DNA of 64,000 nt, taken from NCBI GenBank assembly GCA_025716815.1, contig JAIXMN010000011.1, forward strand, positions 186,001 through 250,000, read 5' to 3'. Positions 33,578-45,773 of the stretch are shown piece by piece. Under the pieces are notes generated by a model. That model searched no databases, had not been told where the DNA came from, and was given only the letters and a program-made list of their open reading frames with translations. The position numbers were made by a program, and so were the translations under genes. This stretch comes from Dichotomocladium elegans. Its lineage: Eukaryota; Mucoromycota; Mucoromycetes; Mucorales; Lichtheimiaceae. Numbering within the stretch: position 1 is the stretch's first letter; each line of letters starts with the position of its first letter.

Positions 33578-35741
33578 ATGAACGCAAACGCTCCAGTCTT
33601 CATTCCGTCCTTGGTCAGTACAACAACAACAACGCCTGGCCCCGATGGTGGTCAAAAGACGAGCCCATCACAACAAGTCCTTCGTGACAAGAAACAAAAG
33701 AAGCGTGCTAACAATAGCAACAGCATCAACATTCAAAAACCTTCTCGACCTGTACACGATCGTACACCATCCCATAGCTCGAACTCGTACGCCCGACAGC
33801 CTCGCGGCCCCAGGAACCCTACGAAAAAGCAGGAACCCACCGAGAACATGGAGGTAAGCTCCCACAAAGAAAAGAGGGATAATTCAGGTAGGAATGGAGG
33901 ATAATATTTTGATTTTATGTAGACGGTACTGTCGACGGACAAGAAAGGTAGAATCTCGCTCAATCATCTCTTAAATTTCACATTCCCGCAACGGCAAACG
34001 CCCTCTCCTCTACATACACCTCGGCGGACCAAGGTGAATCATCAGCCTTACAACAAAGAGCGCTTTGTCAATGCCAATTTCCGGTTCTTATTAAATGCAA
34101 CTGGTGACTACGGTGTCAACCTGGCAGACCCGGACTGTAGCTTCGACTGGGGAAACGTCGAGCAGGTGTTGATCTCCTCCACTGAAACGCCTGCCTGTCC
34201 CATTTGCCTTTCTCCGCCTACCGCAGCACGTGTCACCAAGTGCGGCCATATCTTCTGTCTGTCCTGTATCCTTCACTACTTTGAAGCAGGGAGCGAGAAC
34301 AACAAGAAGCAATGGCGCAAATGCCCCATTTGCTGGGATGCTATCTATGAGCGTGACTTCAAGCCTGTGAAGCTTCTTTTCGTGACATCTTCCGCAACTC
34401 ATATACAGAGCGGTGACGAACTTGACATGACTCTTGTGCAACGCGAAAGCGGCTCTACACTCGCATTCCCCTTGTCAGCCACCTGGCCACTTTCGGAGGA
34501 TATGGTCCGTGCTTATTATGCGGAGGCTCCGGTGATGCCCTGGCAATTCACACCGGATGCGATGCATTTTGCTAGGTTCATGCTGGCGAGTCCGGATTAT
34601 CTAGAAGCAGAATTCTCGCGCGATAAGCTCGAACTGGAAGACGGGATGAAGGAAGCCAAGGAATGGAGATCAACAGAAGATATCCCGTTTATTGACAAGG
34701 CCCAGAGTCTTGTTCAGGATGCTATTGACCGAGCTAAGCGTCAGCGTAGCAAGAAGATTGAACTAGCGATGCATATGGCCGATACTGTTTTTACTGCGAC
34801 AGCGCAGAATCAGAAGTTGTCTGGGGCTGCCCCCGAGACGACACTAGACACATCGACAAAAGCCGTCGAGGAGGTCCCGATGGCCTACCGGCTTCAACAA
34901 GAGCGGCATATGCCGGAGATGCAGAAGCAAACAACGCATGCGTCAAAGAACATCGTTCCCGAACCAAGACCAGCACAGGCTTCTTCGGGACCAACTACAG
35001 AGTTCTTTTTCTTCCAGGCGTCGGACGGGCAACATGTATATCTCCACCCTCTGGATAGCCGGGTTCTGAAGCACGAATACGGCGATTATCGCAGTCTCCC
35101 ACGCCAGCTCCACGTCAAGGTCGAATGCGTAGAAGAGACGTCGATGACAGAGGTAAAGTCATCCAACGAGAGGGGATAATGGGGACCGACGGTTAATAAT
35201 CAGATTAGGACCTCCGAAAACGGTTCAAATATCTCAGCCATCTTCCGCTGGCATGCGATGTCACGTTTGTACAGGTGAATCTACGGGATCATGTATCTGA
35301 GAAGACCTACAAAGAGTTCGAGAGTAAGCATCCCATATGAAGGAGCGCTATATATTGTACTGACATGGCTGCATATCAGGTGATCTCAAATCACGTATTA
35401 AAAGGCGCCAGGAAAAGGAGAAGCGCGAAGAACGTTTGCGCAAAGCTGCCGAGGCACGTCAAAAGAAGCAAAATCGCCGGCAAGAGGAGGAGAATCGCCA
35501 GATCATGAGCAATGATCCGTTCTTTCAGATAAATCAGCCTATGTCGCCTGAAGAGAACGATGAGATGCTAAAGCGTGCTATTATGGAGTCTTCCGAACTA
35601 GCAAGAGATGATGGACATGGTCCGCGCACCGTGTGGGGCACGCGAGCTGTCCAAGCCGAGCAGGTTGCAGAGCAAAAGGAATGGGCTGACCATGTTTTGA
35701 TTCGGACCACAAGAAAGAAGAAGAATAAGCGCAAACCGTAG
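33578..35741 (+). CDS. RING-finger E3 ligase, RNF10/Mag2-like
   Basis: Homologue of RNF10 (yeast Mag2), a cytosolic ubiquitin ligase that marks stalled 40S ribosomal subunits. Four exons (33578-33853, 33923-35152, 35209-35323, 35380-35741) give about 660 residues. The N-terminal ~100 residues are Ser/Gln-rich and basic. The family block YNKERFVNANFRFLLN precedes a C3HC4 RING at about 184-234 (CPICLSPPTAARVTKCGHIF, ending KCPICWD). Later come the family features FFFFQASDGQHVYLHPLD and the YRSLPRQLHVKV to LSHLPLACDVTFV segment, then a long charged helix (RRQEKEKREERLRKAAEA) and a basic end. The ATG at 33578 has a good context and leads directly into the protein. Ends 53 bp before the decayed RBR copy on the other strand. 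Confidence 0.9.
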
Positions 35742-35794
35742 CAAGTATGACGGCGCTAGCATTGTCATGAATTGTTCTATTTTATCCTGTTTTG

Positions 35795-37260
35795 TCAGGA
35801 ATAAATTGAAACCGTCAATGAGGATGATAAAAACTGGCCGACGACTGGGCGTCCATAGTGTTGGAACATGGGCTCACGAGCATCACGTAGGTTATTTTTA
35901 CCCGACAGGGTAGTAGCACAATTCCGTGAGCAGGCATGTCCACTTGAGATAGCACCGCACCGCACCGCACCGCACCGGTAGCAGCTATATAAAGATGGTA
36001 GAAAACAAATGGGAGAAGCTTTACAAGTCAGCCAAGCAAGAGCAAATTATTGTCGAGACACCGTTCTAGAAAATGTTTATTTGTGAATCAACCATTGTGG
36101 GCACCGCGTCCATCTGTTATCCTCAGGTAAGCCGACGATCTTGCTTGTTTCGTCGCCAGGAGGACGTTGCCATCGGACCCACCCGCCTGTTTCATTAGTA
36201 CATTGGCCTATGCGCAGGTATATACAATGGTCAGCAGCACACACACACACAAACATACCTTTATGCCACGTCGCCTTGCATTTTAGATACATGCCTCGAC
36301 GACACTCGAGGCACTCTGCAAACCTATTGTTGGATCCGTCCTCTTCTCCAATAAAGAGTCCAAAACCAGCGCTGCAGGCCGGGTACGGACATATTCCCTT
36401 ACAAAAATTTAAAAGATCGTTCTGATTATGCAAAATGAGAGTATCCCAAGCTGCCCATGATAGTGCGCTGATAGACGGCATACCATCGTCCATGCGCCAT
36501 GTTGATATTCCTAAATGGACTAGGGACGATATCCAATGCATTATACATTACGGATCACATGGAAGAACCTACGATACGTGGGATTCTGCAGTAGTCTTTT
36601 TGCGACTCCTCGACAAACCGGAGCAGGGAGTTCAGCAAGGCATTCCGCGCAAGTACCGTGGCTAGAGCTCGATGTGGTGTATGTGGTAAGTTTCATGCCA
36701 AAGCAAACGCTGTACAGTCCAGTACATATGTTTTTTTTTACCGATAGAGAGAGAGAGAGAGAGAGAGATGAGTGTGTGAAGAGACGGATAAGGATGAGGG
36801 AAGTGGGTTTATTTGCTTCGCATGCATTCAATTTATGATGCTAACTCCCTTTTGTGAGTCGCATTGAAGGCTCGCAGTATGCTACGTACTAGTTTGCCAA
36901 CTTCCAAACCAGCTGCCAATAGCCGACATACAAAAATCGTATTGTATAGCCACCCATCTGTGAGCACAGTACAAGTTCCAAAGTTCGGCTTGAAGCGTTC
37001 CAACTGCGTATGGCCGTGTGCATTTGGGGATTCTCATTCTTCTTCTTAGATATAAATCCTTAACGGAGGCCTCAATACAGTATACCGGATCCTGTTTAGA
37101 CTGCAATATATTTAAGAGTGGCATATACATGGCTTTATGATATTTAAGGAAAGGAGAGAACTGCCGTCGTCGTCTGCTTCGTCTCTCGGGGAAATTGTTG
37201 GTACATGGCCTGAGGTATAAAAGGGTCATGATTTCTTTATATATGGCGAAAATTCCAAGC
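35795..37260 (-). pseudogene. Decayed RBR ubiquitin-ligase copy
   Basis: A degraded paralogue of the intact RBR gene at 38126-39211. Recognisable pieces in order on the minus strand: a possible RING1 remnant near 37210-37060 (FPERRSR, KYHKAM) whose expected cysteines are lost; an IBR exon 36421-36259 with CPYPAC, ECLEC and ATWHKG; and a continuation 36207-36077 ending NRWTRCPQW and an early stop, where the intact copy has DWTRCPGC. A 41-nt exon at 36065-36025 (NGVSTIICSC) and a last exon 35984-35795 (CYRCG ... GHACSRNC) follow. The 41-nt exon has the same length and splice phase as its counterpart. Two RING2 zinc ligands are lost (Cys to Trp and Cys to Val), and the donor after CPQW is missing. 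The 37-38 kb extension is uncertain. Confidence 0.72.
35953..35977. repeat. (CACCG) pentamer tandem repeat
   Basis: Five CACCG units (CGGTG on the minus strand) inside the last exon of the decayed RBR copy. They insert extra Cys-Gly-type codons between CYRCG and GHAC of the RING2 remnant. Confidence 0.9.
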
Positions 37261-38125
37261 GAGGCGCCTTTCTTCACCCATTCCACTTTTTCATGGCCTT
37301 AATCGAACTGAACGCTCTAAGACCAGTCTTATCCGAGGTGATATGGGTAGGCAGGCACCCTTCGGTTCATGCGGCTCCTGCTAAAACCTGCCTTCTGATA
37401 TCTGTCCTCGTTATCGCCTGGACATCCATACTGTTGCACTGAAGAGACATGTATTCCTAGGCGCTTTGCCCGAGACCGATGCACCCAAGCTCCTCTTCAA
37501 CATCGACTTGGAAAACTGGAGCTTATTTAGTTCCCAATATCTGCATCCATTTGCTTGAGCTTATGCCTCAGGGTCATTTTCCGTGATCAAGACAATCGCG
37601 CTCCTTAACAATGGGGCGCTGTTCGGAATGTACAATGTATATAAAGCCGGATGTGGTAAGCTCTTCGTGCATCTTTTTGCTTTGAGATGGTGAATTCGCG
37701 ACATTAACGTCATCTCGCGCAGAATACACCATTGCAAATGCGACAGAGTTTGGGAATGGTGTATATATTGTCACAGAGAACGGACAGCTTATCTGAGCGC
37801 GGATATAAGATTACTTTTGGAACTACTGTAGTACGTATCTCAGTTTATTTACGAGTCAAAAGCATTTTCCAAACTTTCCTGAAACGCCTGGTGCATTAAC
37901 CACATAGAGTTTATTGGCGTTGGCATAGCAGAGTTTTGGCTTGCATCGGTCTCACGAGGCCGATGGAGGTAGACCTCATCTTGTTTCTTATTGATGGGAT
38001 CATCCATAAGCTTTATTATGCATACGATTGCGGGATCGAGTTCCTTATGGATTATGGTGACAAGGTCACCGAAAAGAGTTTCATCCGCAATTATTTGTAC
38101 TCTGATTCAAGATGCCTATAACTCG
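37261..38125. other. Gap between RBR copies, no intact gene
   Basis: About 860 bp with no usable ORF. A few fragments (for example LCHICNGVFCAR-like text on the minus strand near 37740) hint at further zinc-finger debris but are too short to assign. Confidence 0.35.
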
Positions 38126-39211
38126 TTAATTCATAGGAACGGTGTTGCTCGTCTCCGGCGCAGAAGGATAGGTAAACATTGCTTGGCGATATGCGGCAAG
38201 TTCAGCCCGGGAAAGAGTTTCGCAATGGATAGTACAGACATGGTTAGTTGAGTACGAGCCACATCGGTAGCATCTATGAAAAAATATGTAATCATTAAGG
38301 AGACAGGATTATGCAAATGCGATCAGATACAAACAGCTCTGTGCCGCATCGGCATTTGATCGTATTGCATCCGTCCTGATATGATAAACAAAGAATATTA
38401 AAAGATAATCGAAAGGTATGCATAGTTTTGTTAGACCATTTTCGAAATCATAATTTGGCATCCTGGGCATCGCGTCCAGTCAGACCGACGAGCAAGACGG
38501 CGTGCCTCGATTGAGTGGTCACGCTGTCTTTGCAATTCCTTTTCCCTAAGGTTCGCGCGGGAAGGGGGCCAGCGCCAAAGACTCGTTCTGTGGCACGTTC
38601 GGTCTAGATAAAATTAACTTTTAAGTTCACGTTTCCCTCCCCCACATGCGCGCCCTCATATTATTTATATATAAAGCGATTGTCTTCTACAATAAAGGCA
38701 TTTACCACTGTGCCAAATACAGCCGCAGACAACACAAATGCTCTGCTGGCACTCTGGACACTCGGCATAGCCATCCTCGGCGCTGTTTTCCTGGTCTTCC
38801 TTAGAATATAGTTCAAAGGGTGTTTGACAACTCACAGAAGGACAAAAACCCTATCCCAGGGCGGGTCAAATACAGCGATAAGCAATCCGAGAAACAAGAA
38901 TACGAAATGCTTCTTCTTACTATACTGTCCATGAGGGACGACTGAATGGCACAACTCCACCAGCAGTGCTGCGCCTCGACCGTCTCCAAAACGCGAGGGA
39001 TGATGTCGGCGGAACAGTACAGATTTGGACACCCCGACTGAGGGCATGGGATCGTCGTGTAATCAGGCCGGTGCATTTCCAGCTCCTTGAAGACATATCT
39101 CGCAAGACAGTCGCGGCATACATCGTGGTCCTTTTTGCAGCTCGGTGCCGCAGTGAATATACCTTGTTTTTCTTCCTGGAGAGAGCTGAGGCAGATCATG
39201 CATTCGCACAT
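38126..39211 (-). CDS. RBR-type E3 ubiquitin ligase
   Basis: RING-IBR-RING ligase, which passes ubiquitin through a RING2 cysteine. Five exons (39211-38921, 38850-38706, 38603-38437, 38375-38335, 38273-38126) give about 263 residues. RING1: CMIC, SCKKDHDVCRDC and CPQSGC. IBR: FCPSVSC, ECPEC, CVVCGCIWHS, then a Cys-His pair in DRTCH. RING2: DWTRCPGC, DGCNTIKCRCG, LCYRCG and a final His/Cys set (HVC, HC). In RBR enzymes the catalytic Cys follows the third ligand region; KCRCG is the likely site here. The exon-4 donor gtttgt was chosen because it restores ELCYRCG. It is compact, with no extra N- or C-terminal domains, as in ARI-type fungal proteins of unknown target. Confidence 0.8.
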
Positions 39212-40013
39212 TTTTGACGTTTTTGCAACGAAAAACGAAGAGGGGAAAAAAGAGTGCCTGTGGAGGGGGTGTGTGCAGCTCCACAAAAGATGGTATGACC
39301 GAAATGACGTGAAGATGACGCTTTAAGTTGATGAATTGATAAAAAACAATCGATGATTCAAATGAGAGACATTTGTGGACCAAGGACGAAAAGAGAACTT
39401 CTTTTACTGGTTACCTAAACGAGTTAGATTGTGATCATTGTTTATGCAAAAAGGTTAAAAAAAAAAGTGATAGACGGAGAGAGCGGAAGGGAGTGACAAA
39501 AAAGATCGTTATCCTGTGTCCAGAACGCTCTATAGAAGAGTCCAGACAAAGGCTGTGGTTCAGATCGCCGCTGCTGTTGCGACCATACACACACACCGCA
39601 CACACATACACACATATACACACAGCCACTTACCGCTGCCCCACCCCCTTCGGCTGCTCTCTTCGTTTCGAGAAGCGGGGTTTCCCATTGCACCCACGAC
39701 CAAGTAGCTGTCCCACCATGTCTTTGATTGGTGCCATTGGACACTGAAAAAGGTGATTTCCGAATCCATGTGTTGTTGCCAGTGGAAGGCCGTCTAATAA
39801 GTACAATGGTCATTTGTTTTGATTGGCTGCGCCGTTTTCTTGTTTATAAGACCTTCCCTCCGCCAATTCTTTACCGCTTCCCTCTCTCTCCTCTTGCTCT
39901 CAAATCTACCGTCATTCTATTTTTTTATATATACAATAATCTATTTTTATTTTATTTCTCATCTTTCTTCTCCCTTTCCCTCCTTCTTTTTCCACTTTAT
40001 GCCAACGCATATA
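39212..40013. other. Divergent intergenic region
   Basis: About 800 bp with a CA microsatellite (39588-39625) and CT-rich DNA leading to the Myb/SANT-like gene. No convincing ORF. Confidence 0.5.
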
Positions 40014-41331
40014 ATGGCCACCTACAGGAATAACTCACCAACATCTTCTAACCGTCATCGCCACCATACATCAATCGCTTCTTCTGCTTCTAAAGGAAAA
40101 AAGCCCTACAAGAGTTGGTTAAAAGATGGTGTAAACGGCGGCCAATCATCTATGGAAATCCTTGTTCGGTGGCTTTCTGACAAGGATAACTATGCAAAGT
40201 GGCGTGGTGAAATCAATCATCATGACATTGATTCCACATCTACCATGACAGCAACGTCTCATTCACATGCCAGCAGCAACAGCAACGGCAACAGCAGCAG
40301 CAGTAATAATCACCATGATCAATATCACCGCACACCCAAGAAAATATTGCTTGAAGAAATCGTAGACCAAATGAGAAATGTCGGAATCTATCATCGTTTC
40401 CCAAAAGACGTGGCATCAAAAATATCCACCCTCCAAAGCAACTATCGAGCTACACGCGAATGGTACGAAGTTGAGGGCAGACGATTGATGCATCAAGGTG
40501 CATCTGGAGATGCCGTCCATGGTAATAAGACATGCCTCTTTTTCTTTGGGGTTGGTGGGGGGCTGATCCGTGTAGTAGAAGACGACCCACCATGAACATA
40601 TCAAACCTCTTCTCTTCTCTTTCTGTCGACGAAAATTACCAGAGGAAATCCAAAAGAGATTCCCCTATTGGGACGCTTTGCACCAGTGCTTTGGCAGCAG
40701 CAGCAGCAGCAGCAGCACTACCATCGGCACAACCCATATTCAGTCTCCAACTCCGTCCTTCTCACAGCCGCCATTTTCGTCGTCCGGTCCAATGTCGCTC
40801 AGTAGCATTATCGATCATCGGCAACAGCGCTACCAAAATGATGAAGACGGAGACGAAGACGACCAGCTGGCGCATGATGATGATGACGAAAACGAAGATG
40901 ATGTCGAAGACGGCAACGAGAACAGTAACAGTAACAGTAACAGAACCAGTAGTAGAAGCAGTCGAAGCAATAGCAGCAGCAGTAATAGTAGTCACGATGA
41001 TGGCGATGACGATTACACCGACGGGGAAACGTCTGCTCCTTCACGCAAGCGGTCCCGAGATCAATGCAATGATGCCAAACTCAATGCTCAAAACGGCAAC
41101 GATGTCCTCAGAAACTCGCTAATTCAGGTTACACGTCAAAAAGAAGCGGTCCGTTCTAAGCGGTCACGGGACATCGTCGAATTTCTACGCAAAAAACGGA
41201 TGAGTCGAGAGCAGTACCTCATTGAAAAAGAACGCACCCGCAGAATCCGTGCCAAAGCAGAGCTCATCAAAAATCTCACAGACGCTGGATTCTCCAAACA
41301 AGAAATCAGTGAACAATTAAGTACCCTATGA
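40014..41331 (+). CDS. Myb/SANT-like DNA-binding protein
   Basis: Two exons (40014-40521, 40643-41331) give about 398 residues. The N-terminal half has a trihelix-type module split by a Ser/Asn/His insert: SSMEILVRWLSDKDNYAKWR, then KKILLEEIVDQMRNVGIYHR, KDVASKISTLQSNYRATREW and, after the intron, EEIQKRFPYWDALHQCFG. This arrangement is typical of fungal Myb/SANT-like proteins that bind DNA, some related to transposon-derived regulators. The second half has polySer, a long acidic/Asn-Ser stretch, a basic SRKRSRDQ patch and a helical C-terminus (KRMSREQYLIEKERTRRIRA). An alternative in-frame ATG lies at 39999. It appears to be a host transcription regulator; targets are unknown. Confidence 0.72.
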
Positions 41332-43877
41332 ACAGTTGTATTAATATCACATCATGCGAGACAGTTTATTTATCTCTTTTCTTCTGGCAGTAACTAACAC
41401 ATACATACACACACAGAGAGAGATTCCCACACACACTCACTCACTTATTCACTCATACACTTGCCACTCGCTCGCCTCGTTTTCCCTTCTTTCATTCGTA
41501 CTAGCCTTCTTGTATCGTCACCTTCTTTTACATTTATATCTCTGTCATTTATCGCTTCCCTCGTTTTATAAAAGTATGCAGAAAACTATAAGGATCAATG
41601 AACAGGACTAAGCCATTCGGGTTGACTCGATTTGTCTCCACCTTATAATACTGCCACCTGAGAAGCCTTTTACTATATTATCGTGGGTCATTCGAACATT
41701 TTCCTACCTCAGAATGTATTGCCTTCTGTACAGAACCACTTAGCTTATTTTCCAAAATAAATTTCGCAGCCCGTAAATTGTATAAAGTTGTCGCATCCGT
41801 TGCATCAAAACCTAATAGTCAACAGAAAACACTATCTTTCTCTATATGCTTTACAGTCGTACACGGTTGACCCGGCGATAACCGGTACGGGTGCGCGAAG
41901 AAATTGCCAGTGAAAACAGAAGCTGTTATAGATCGCCAATAATCCAATTTAATTATGGCGATCATACCGGCTGAAAACACAAAGTGAGGGACACGCTAAA
42001 CCTCATGGAGACCCCAGCTTTCTCGGCTTCCCATTATTGATAGCAAAGCAACGTTGCAGTAGATGCAGCGGCGAATTGTATCTGTATTTCGTCACTTACT
42101 AACACATAGATCGGAAAGCCTCAAGTTTCGATCGTATACCTAATCTCTTTGTTATAAATGATGTTGAGGTACGTACAGCACTCGATCGTACCTACCGTTC
42201 AACACAATAACTGTCATCACTCATTGATGCTGGTGATTACTATCATCTTCCTCTGGGGCTGCTCGCATAACATATATCATCAATAGGTATTCCGTCCGCG
42301 ATCATGTTTTTATACGTATTTGTATTGGGCGTGCCCAAGAGGCTACATAATAACCGAAATACGATATCTCGGTTTATGGAGTCGGAGGGAAGGCCTGACA
42401 TATGTTTCCATTCTGCACTAATGGTATATGCATTTATCAAATTCTACAAAGGCCAGTTACTTTCATCAACAAGGACCATTAAATATTTCTCTGCTGACAC
42501 CTTGTGATGTTGTTACATTCTTGAATAATGGAGCAATTCAAATATCTGGTGAATTCCCTTTATTTCGCCATACAGTCTTTGCTTTTGGTTACTGCCTGTA
42601 TGCTCATTTCGGAATCTGCTGTAATGATTTTTGCGTGCTATCATTTAGAGATGGGGGAGGGGAAAGGAGGCGTCGAATCGTTGTCGTTCTCTTTCAGATC
42701 TGCAGTGCCGTTAAAAGCATCGTTTTTAACTTTGTTCTACATGAGGATTACATCCTCAAAGCCGCATATTTTCAAACCAAGGCTGCTCAACAATAACCAG
42801 ATAATAACACAGAACGTGCTTAAATGAATAAATCGCCCACGTACCTGCAGAATGCATGTGTTCACCGAAGAAGTAAAATGAGTTTATGGATGTTGGGATG
42901 TTAGTACTCTCAAGTCAACGAGGCCGGGTTGGGAGGAGAAGAAGTTTCTTGAGGATATAGTTATACTCGTAATCAAATGGTCAACTCGTTCTATATTGCT
43001 TCTCTGGTGTATGTGTGTATTTTCCGCGAGCGCGCGCGCGCGAATGCATGTACGCAGGCATTGTAAAATGAAGTATACATCCGAGATAGCCTCAGTTCAA
43101 TTCGCTATTGTTTATGGGATTCATTAGTCGATTTGTGGAAGAAAACGGACAGGGAGCAACCATACGACATTGTGTTTTAGTGGCCTCAGAATAAGCAAAA
43201 TGATGCAATGCTGCTAGCTAGGACCTGTCTGCCTCTATCCTTTAGTTTCCTTTCCGCTCTGTCCATTTCCCTCCACAAAACTCCAGCCCCTCCCGCGCTC
43301 CAATAAAAAAAAGGACGTTTTTGCTTTCTCTGGAAGCAAATGTAACCAACTTTAAACTCCTGCATCTATTTCTGCTTGCAAACGATACTCATCTAGTGCC
43401 CTTCGTCAGAAGACAATATCAGCATGTACAGACTCCCGCATCGTAACAAACGATCCTCTTGCAGCCGGTAAATATTTGGTGCTCCCGTGTACCACAGAGA
43501 TCCACGTTGTGAAAATGCCACAGTCCAAAACTACATGGAACGACCCGTCCTCTTTCCATAGATGAAACCCAACGGTGCTCCCAGGAGGATGAGAAGAAAC
43601 GCGTGTTTTGTTCACGAAGCGGTGCTAGAAAAGATAAATAAAAAACCGGTAGACGCGGTTCCTCTTTTTGGGGGGAACATGCGCCCAATTGGGGAGGTTC
43701 CCACTTGTGACTGATTTTCGACGTTTTGAGCATTCTCTCCCAACTTGTGTGTATTGCCCTCTCTCTTTCTCTCTCTTTCTCTCTCGTGGCATTCGGGTTT
43801 GCCACTCTTTTTCCCATTCTTTTAACTTCCCCGCCTTCCCCAACACTCCCTTTGTTAACGCCCGTCCATCCTCTGCC
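41332..43877. other. Gene-poor region, about 2.5 kb
   Basis: No gene could be supported. Short ORFs at 42243-42440 (minus), 42304-42827 (plus) and 43406-43615 (minus) have no recognisable domain. A CG dinucleotide run lies at about 43027-43042 and CT repeats at about 43760-43788 just before EXO1. The 43406-43615 ORF has balanced composition and is noted as a finding. Confidence 0.4.
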
Positions 43878-45727
43878 ATGGGTATTTCAGGCTTTCTCCC
43901 TCTCGTCAAATCAGTACACGAAACAACGCACATCAAAGAATTCGCCGGCAAGACCATCGCCGTCGATGGCAATGTGTGGCTTCACAAAGGCGCGTTTAGT
44001 TGCGCCATGGACCTTGCCTTGAATCGAAAGACCACGAAGTATGGAGAATAATTCATCCACAGTCTTTATTACTGCCTAGGAGGTCGCGTCGTTTTTCTTA
44101 CAAAGCCATTGATTCCAGATATGTGGATTACTTTATGCGACAAGTGAAGCTACTCGAGTTTTATGGTGTCACCCCTTATATTGTGTTCGATGGCCAGCCG
44201 TTACCAATTAAAGCAGGCACAGTCGAGGAACGCCGTCGGTAAAGTTATTGTCCACTCTTTCTTTGGAGCTGCTACCATGGAGACTAAAAGAAAATCTTTT
44301 TTCATGTATGCAGTCGCCGTATTGAGTCAATGAACAAGGGAATTGCATTATTCAACCAAGGAAAAGCACGGGAGGCCGATGAATACTTTCGAAAGTCGAT
44401 TGATGTGAAACCCCACATGGTTCAGCAAGTCATCAAGGTATTACAGCAGTTTTGTTTATCCCAACCCCCTTCTTTTTCAAGCCGCTCTTTTCTCACCTCC
44501 ATATAGGCCCTCAAAGAGAAGAATATACAGTACATCATTGCACCCTATGAAGCAGATGCACAGCTTACCTATCTCAGCAACACCGGCAAAGTCGATGCTA
44601 TCATCACTGAAGATTCTGATCTCCTCGTCTTTGGTTGTCACACAGTAATCTTCAAACTGGATCGCTACGGCGAAGGAACGCTCATTCGTCACAAGAATCT
44701 GGCCAATGCAAAAGAGATAGATCTCTCTGGTTGGGATGCTGCAAAGATCAGATACATGTGCATCCTTTCCGGATGCGACTACCTCCCCTCACTACCAGGC
44801 ATCGGTCTTAAGAGTGCACACAAGATGCTTAAACAATTTCGATCCGTCGATGTCGTACGTCTGATTTCTCTGCTCCCCTCCCCCCTTTACACTCGTCGAG
44901 CGAATTCTCACCTTTGCATATGCTTTTCTTTTCCAGCTCTTGCGGCACTGTCGTCTTCAGGGAAAAATGAAGAATGTCCCGGATTATGAAGAACGTTTTA
45001 AACGTGCAAACGAGGCTTTCCTTTACCAATTCGTATATGACCCTGATACTCGCCAGCAAGTACCCCTTCACGTACCCCCTATGGGCGTGTGTCACGAAAA
45101 GATGAAGTTCCTAGGCGAGAAATCACGCGATCATGTTGCCGAATTCTTCAAAGAGTCTAACAAGGAGAATATACCGGTATGGAAAACAACCGATGTGTAA
45201 GATCATGCATTGAATCATTTTTATAGCCTTGGGCACGGGTGGCCGACAACAAACCTGACAACAAACGGTCCATCAGTGGCCGAGAGCTCTTCCAAGTTTT
45301 TAATACACAGCAACGACGGCCAGTTGCAAGTAGAATACAAACCCATCTCGATCCTTTACAGGCATTTTCCAGCAAAGAAAAGAAAATTGTGTCTGATCAA
45401 CAACAACCATCGCAGGCAACGATAACCAAAATCTCAGTCTCCGCATCTAAGTCTGTATTCACATCCCCAACAAAAGCGTCATTGCCAGCAGCTTCAGTGT
45501 CATTGAAACGCAAAGCGCTGGGCGACATTGGAAATTGCCACATGATACCCAACAAAAAGATAACCAAGGAACCGCTTTCTCCATCTCCATCAAATCCATC
45601 ACCAGCATCACAATCATCCACCATCCAAGAAGAGAAGCAAGTTCAACAAAATGTAAAAGCACCATCTGAAATCATATCGAGTTCCAACGATCGACCTTCA
45701 GCTACCGCTATTGTACAGTCTATTTAA
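43878..45727 (+). CDS. EXO1: Exonuclease 1 (XPG/FEN1 family)
   Basis: 5'-3' exonuclease and flap nuclease of mismatch repair and double-strand-break resection, nuclear. Six exons (43878-44038, 44119-44238, 44314-44437, 44507-44854, 44937-45176, 45227-45727) give about 497 residues. The XPG-N block starts at Met1 (MGISGFLPLVKS), which must be free for this family. Active-site acidic motifs are intact: AVDGNVWLH, VFDGQPLPIK, YEADAQLTYL and ITEDSDLLVFG. The helix-hairpin-helix follows as LSGCDYLPSLPGIGLKSA. The C-terminal ~165 residues are Ser/Lys-rich and disordered, shorter than in yeast or human EXO1, and no clear MLH1-binding box was seen. Exo1 rather than FEN1 is chosen because of VHETTHIKEF and the lack of a PCNA-binding end. 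Reading past the exon-5 donor would stop at once (WKTTDV). Confidence 0.92.
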
Positions 45728-45773
45728 ACCAACAATAATAATAAAAGCTGCTTTTTTGTGAGTAGTTATTCCA

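Noticed and set aside
35940..36060. TATATAAAG at 35985 as a plus-strand promoter
   Set aside because: No gene begins downstream on the plus strand; the motif is the AT-rich end of an intron in the decayed RBR copy.
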